64,000 nucleotides of DNA from CBDDKW01 sp965230425 (lineage in GTDB: Bacteria > Pseudomonadota > Gammaproteobacteria > UBA1113). This document shows positions 62,050-64,000 of the stretch, one piece after another. Made by a program: the position numbers and the translations under genes. Below the pieces are notes generated by a model, which saw only the letters and a list, made by a program, of their open reading frames with translations, ran no database searches and had not been told where the DNA came from. The number at the start of each line of letters is the position of its first letter. The first letter of the stretch is position 1. The stretch is taken from the NCBI GenBank assembly GCA_965230425.1, contig CBDDKW010000005.1, positions 28,751 to 92,750 of the forward strand. The letters are read 5' to 3'.

Positions 62050-63379
62050 CTACATTTCCCCACGCAGAGAATTGGGTAACGCCTCGGTGATTACTACTGA
62101 TACTAGCTGACCACAGAGTGTTTTGTCACCAGTAAAATTAACCACCCTATTGTTTTCAGTGCGGCCTGATAATTGCATAGGATCTTTCTTTGAAGGTCCT
62201 GTAACTAAGACCTTTTGCGTAGTGCCTACCATGCCTTCACTGATGGCAATGGCTTGTTGAGTCAGCCGGCCTTGCAAAATAGTCAGTCGTTGTTTCTTCA
62301 CTTCCATGCTGACACTATCATGTAATTTCGCGGCGGGTGTGCCAGGGCGAGGGCTGTAGATGAAACTATAAGAGTGATCAAAACCAATTTCTCGGACTAA
62401 GTCCATTGTGTCGTCAAAGTCAGCATCACTTTCATTAGGAAAGCCCACAATAAAATCTGATGATATTGAAATATTCGGCCGAATCGCTCGTACTTGGGCA
62501 ATGCGATCTTTAAAGCGTTCGACAGTGTAGCCGCGTTTCATCATCGCTAAAATTCGATTAGAGCCGCTTTGTACTGGGCAAGTGCAAATGGTCGACTAAT
62601 TCAGGTACTTCAGCATAGGCTTGAATTAAATTATCAGAAAATGCCGTAGGGTGTGAGGTGGTATAGCGAATACGTTCAATGCCTTCGATGCTAGCCGCAT
62701 AGTTGATCAATAAGCCTAAATCCGCTTGGTTACCATCATGCATATCACCTAAGTAATCATTGACATTTTGGCCTAGGAAGGTAATTTCTTTCACACCTTG
62801 GGTGGCAAGACTAGCGGTTTCAGCTAATACATCATCGAAGGGGCGGCTGATTTCTTCGCCGCGGGTGTAAGGTACAATACAGTAACTGCAATATTTACTA
62901 CAGCCTTCCATAATTGATACAAAGGCTGTTGGCCCATTGGCACGCGGTTCGGGCAAGCAATCAAACTTTTCAATTTCAGGGAAAGAGATATCAACGACAG
63001 ATTTTTTATTCTGCCGTGATTGCTTTAACATCTCTGGCAAGCGATGTAAGGTTTGTGGCCCAAAGACTACATCCACATAAGGTGCACGTTTAGTGATAGC
63101 TTCGCCTTCTTGGCTAGCAACGCAACCGCCCACACCAATGACTAAATCGGGTTTCTTGTCTTTTAATTTGCGCATACGGCCAAGATCAGAGAAAACTTTC
63201 TCTGCCGCTTTTTCGCGGATAGAGCAGGTATTCAATAAAATCACATCAGCGTCTTCAGGGCTGTGTGCTGCTTGCATATTTTCTTTCTCATACAACACAT
63301 CGGCCATTTTCTCTGAATCATAAACATTCATTTGGCAGCCATAGGTATGCACGTAAACTTTCTTTTTTGCGTCACTCAT
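62050..63379 (-). pseudogene. miaB: miaB (tRNA-2-methylthio-N6-dimethylallyladenosine synthase) broken by a one-base frameshift
   Basis: The N-terminal frame (63379 to 62558) starts MSDAKKKVYVHTYGCQMNVY and holds the radical-SAM motif MEGCSKYCSYCIVPYTRGEE. It then runs VDHLHLPSTKRL to a stop where the family has HLHLPVQSGS. Removing one C from CCC (62576-62578 on the plus strand as GGG) restores VQSGSNRILAMMKRG and joins the second frame, which continues to 62050 with the TRAM domain. The joined product would be about 442 residues, normal length. Either the gene is freshly inactivated or the base is an error. MiaB thiomethylates A37 of tRNAs reading UNN codons. Confidence 0.9.
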
Positions 63380-63427
63380 AGGTTATTTTCCGATCCAATC
63401 TGAGGTTCGCGATTATAGCGACTTGCG

Positions 63428-64000
63428 CTAGACTTGGCCAGTGATTTGCGGGGTTTTCGCATGGGTTTCTTTGATAAAGGGCAATAAGATGATGGCGAGG
63501 CCAATAGATACGGGCAATACCGATAAGGCAGAATGATAATTAGCCAAGGTATAGCTAGGAGTGCCATGGGCTACAGCACCACTCCAGTAATGGTCTAATA
63601 GGACCCCAATAATTGGCTGAGATAAGGCGGCACCTAAGGTATTGAGCATATTCATAAAACCCAAAGCTGTGCCACTATTTTCAGCGGGGTGTTGCTCACG
63701 AATAATTGAAAAAGAGGTTAAAAAGCCACCAGAGAAGAAGCCAAAGATAAATAATTCAGCGCCAAGGAGAAAATACCCTACCTCTGGGCCATAAATCAGC
63801 AATATGATAAAGATTAAAGCGCCGATAGAGCCAATATACATGGGGGGCTTACGCCGGCGTAAATGGTCTGAAATCGCCCCGAAGAATGGACAGCCAAAGG
63901 CCCAACCCACAAATATCAGAGAAATTAATCCGGCTGCGGCAGTGGTGCTGATATCATGGGAGACTTCGATAAACGAAACACCCCATAAAGCCCCCAAGGC
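63428..64000 (-). CDS. MFS transporter, C-terminal part
   Basis: The frame enters from the right edge and ends at 63428. About 190 residues with six hydrophobic helices are visible: ISTTAAAGLISLIFVGWAFG, the MFS loop FFGAISDHLRRRKPPMYIGS with the RxxR pattern, SAENSGTALGFMNMLNTLGA-like helix 4, and IGLAIILLPFIKET at the end. The major-facilitator fold is clear but the substrate is not. Its ATG lies beyond the window. It stops 48 nt before the miaB start and shares its direction. Confidence 0.82.
   Translation of the reverse strand, partial: ALGALWGVSFIEVSHDISTTAAAGLISLIFVGWAFGCPFFGAISDHLRRRKPPMYIGSIGALIFIILLIYGPEVGYFLLGAELFIFGFFSGGFLTSFSIIREQHPAENSGTALGFMNMLNTLGAALSQPIIGVLLDHYWSGAVAHGTPSYTLANYHSALSVLPVSIGLAIILLPFIKETHAKTPQITGQV

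Noticed and set aside
1..64000. tRNA or rRNA genes
   Set aside because: No cloverleaf-type segment with CCA-like end or rRNA signature was recognised in the spacers.

Overview
The window looks like a chromosomal segment of a gammaproteobacterium of moderate to low GC content. The main clue is a nearly complete but interrupted cell-envelope and housekeeping superoperon, read on the minus strand. From right to left it runs: MFS permease (partial), miaB, phoH (ybeZ), ybeY, corC (ybeX), lnt, leuS, lptE, holA, nadD, rsfS (ybeB), rlmH (ybeA), mrdA (PBP2), rodA, mltB, lemA, htpX-like, rlpA, dacA, dat, ybeD. This is the order known from the E. coli lnt-leuS-mrd-dacA region, with lipB replaced by a D-amino-acid transaminase. 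The many large unrecognised proteins, the lemA/htpX pair and the repeat-rich spacers would fit a host-associated lineage such as Legionellales. That placement is an inference.

Positions 1-17570 and 20944-26807 hold accessory genes on the plus strand, mostly type VI secretion (T6SS): the end of a first TssC, a VgrG-PAAR protein with a long C-terminal extension, a tandem array of three secreted paralogues plus a fourth remnant, a second and divergent TssC, TssE, TssF, TssG, Hcp, and a VgrG ending in a nuclease-like toxin tip. After that VgrG come an Imm49-like immunity gene, an orphan copy of the toxin tip and a second immunity gene. A third VgrG (20944) precedes a 1267-residue unknown protein. 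TssA, TssB, TssH, TssJ, TssK, TssL and TssM are not in the window.

Accessory genes sit in most seams of the minus-strand core and are mostly read on the plus strand. They include a MAPEG-like protein, a Sel1-like protein, a 985-residue coiled-coil protein (minus strand), a zinc module and a second accessory block. The zinc module has a Zur-type regulator, a near-perfect Zur operator, a His/Cys-rich membrane protein and a ZIP-like permease. The second block has rdgC, a 58-residue acidic protein, a lipoprotein and three tandem paralogues of about 670 residues with a shared, possibly RelE-like, C-terminal domain.

The spacers are rich in palindromic repeats of several unrelated families. These are a MITE-like element with two copies (12301, 29687); a GC-rich multi-hairpin element of about 160 bp with copies at 39617 and 48471 and one placed in frame at the 5' end of rodA (32764); twin hairpins with identical 22-nt loops (26870-26991); and a long palindrome between miaB and phoH (61880). 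miaB carries a one-base frameshift. All calls rest on reading the sequence; no database search was possible.
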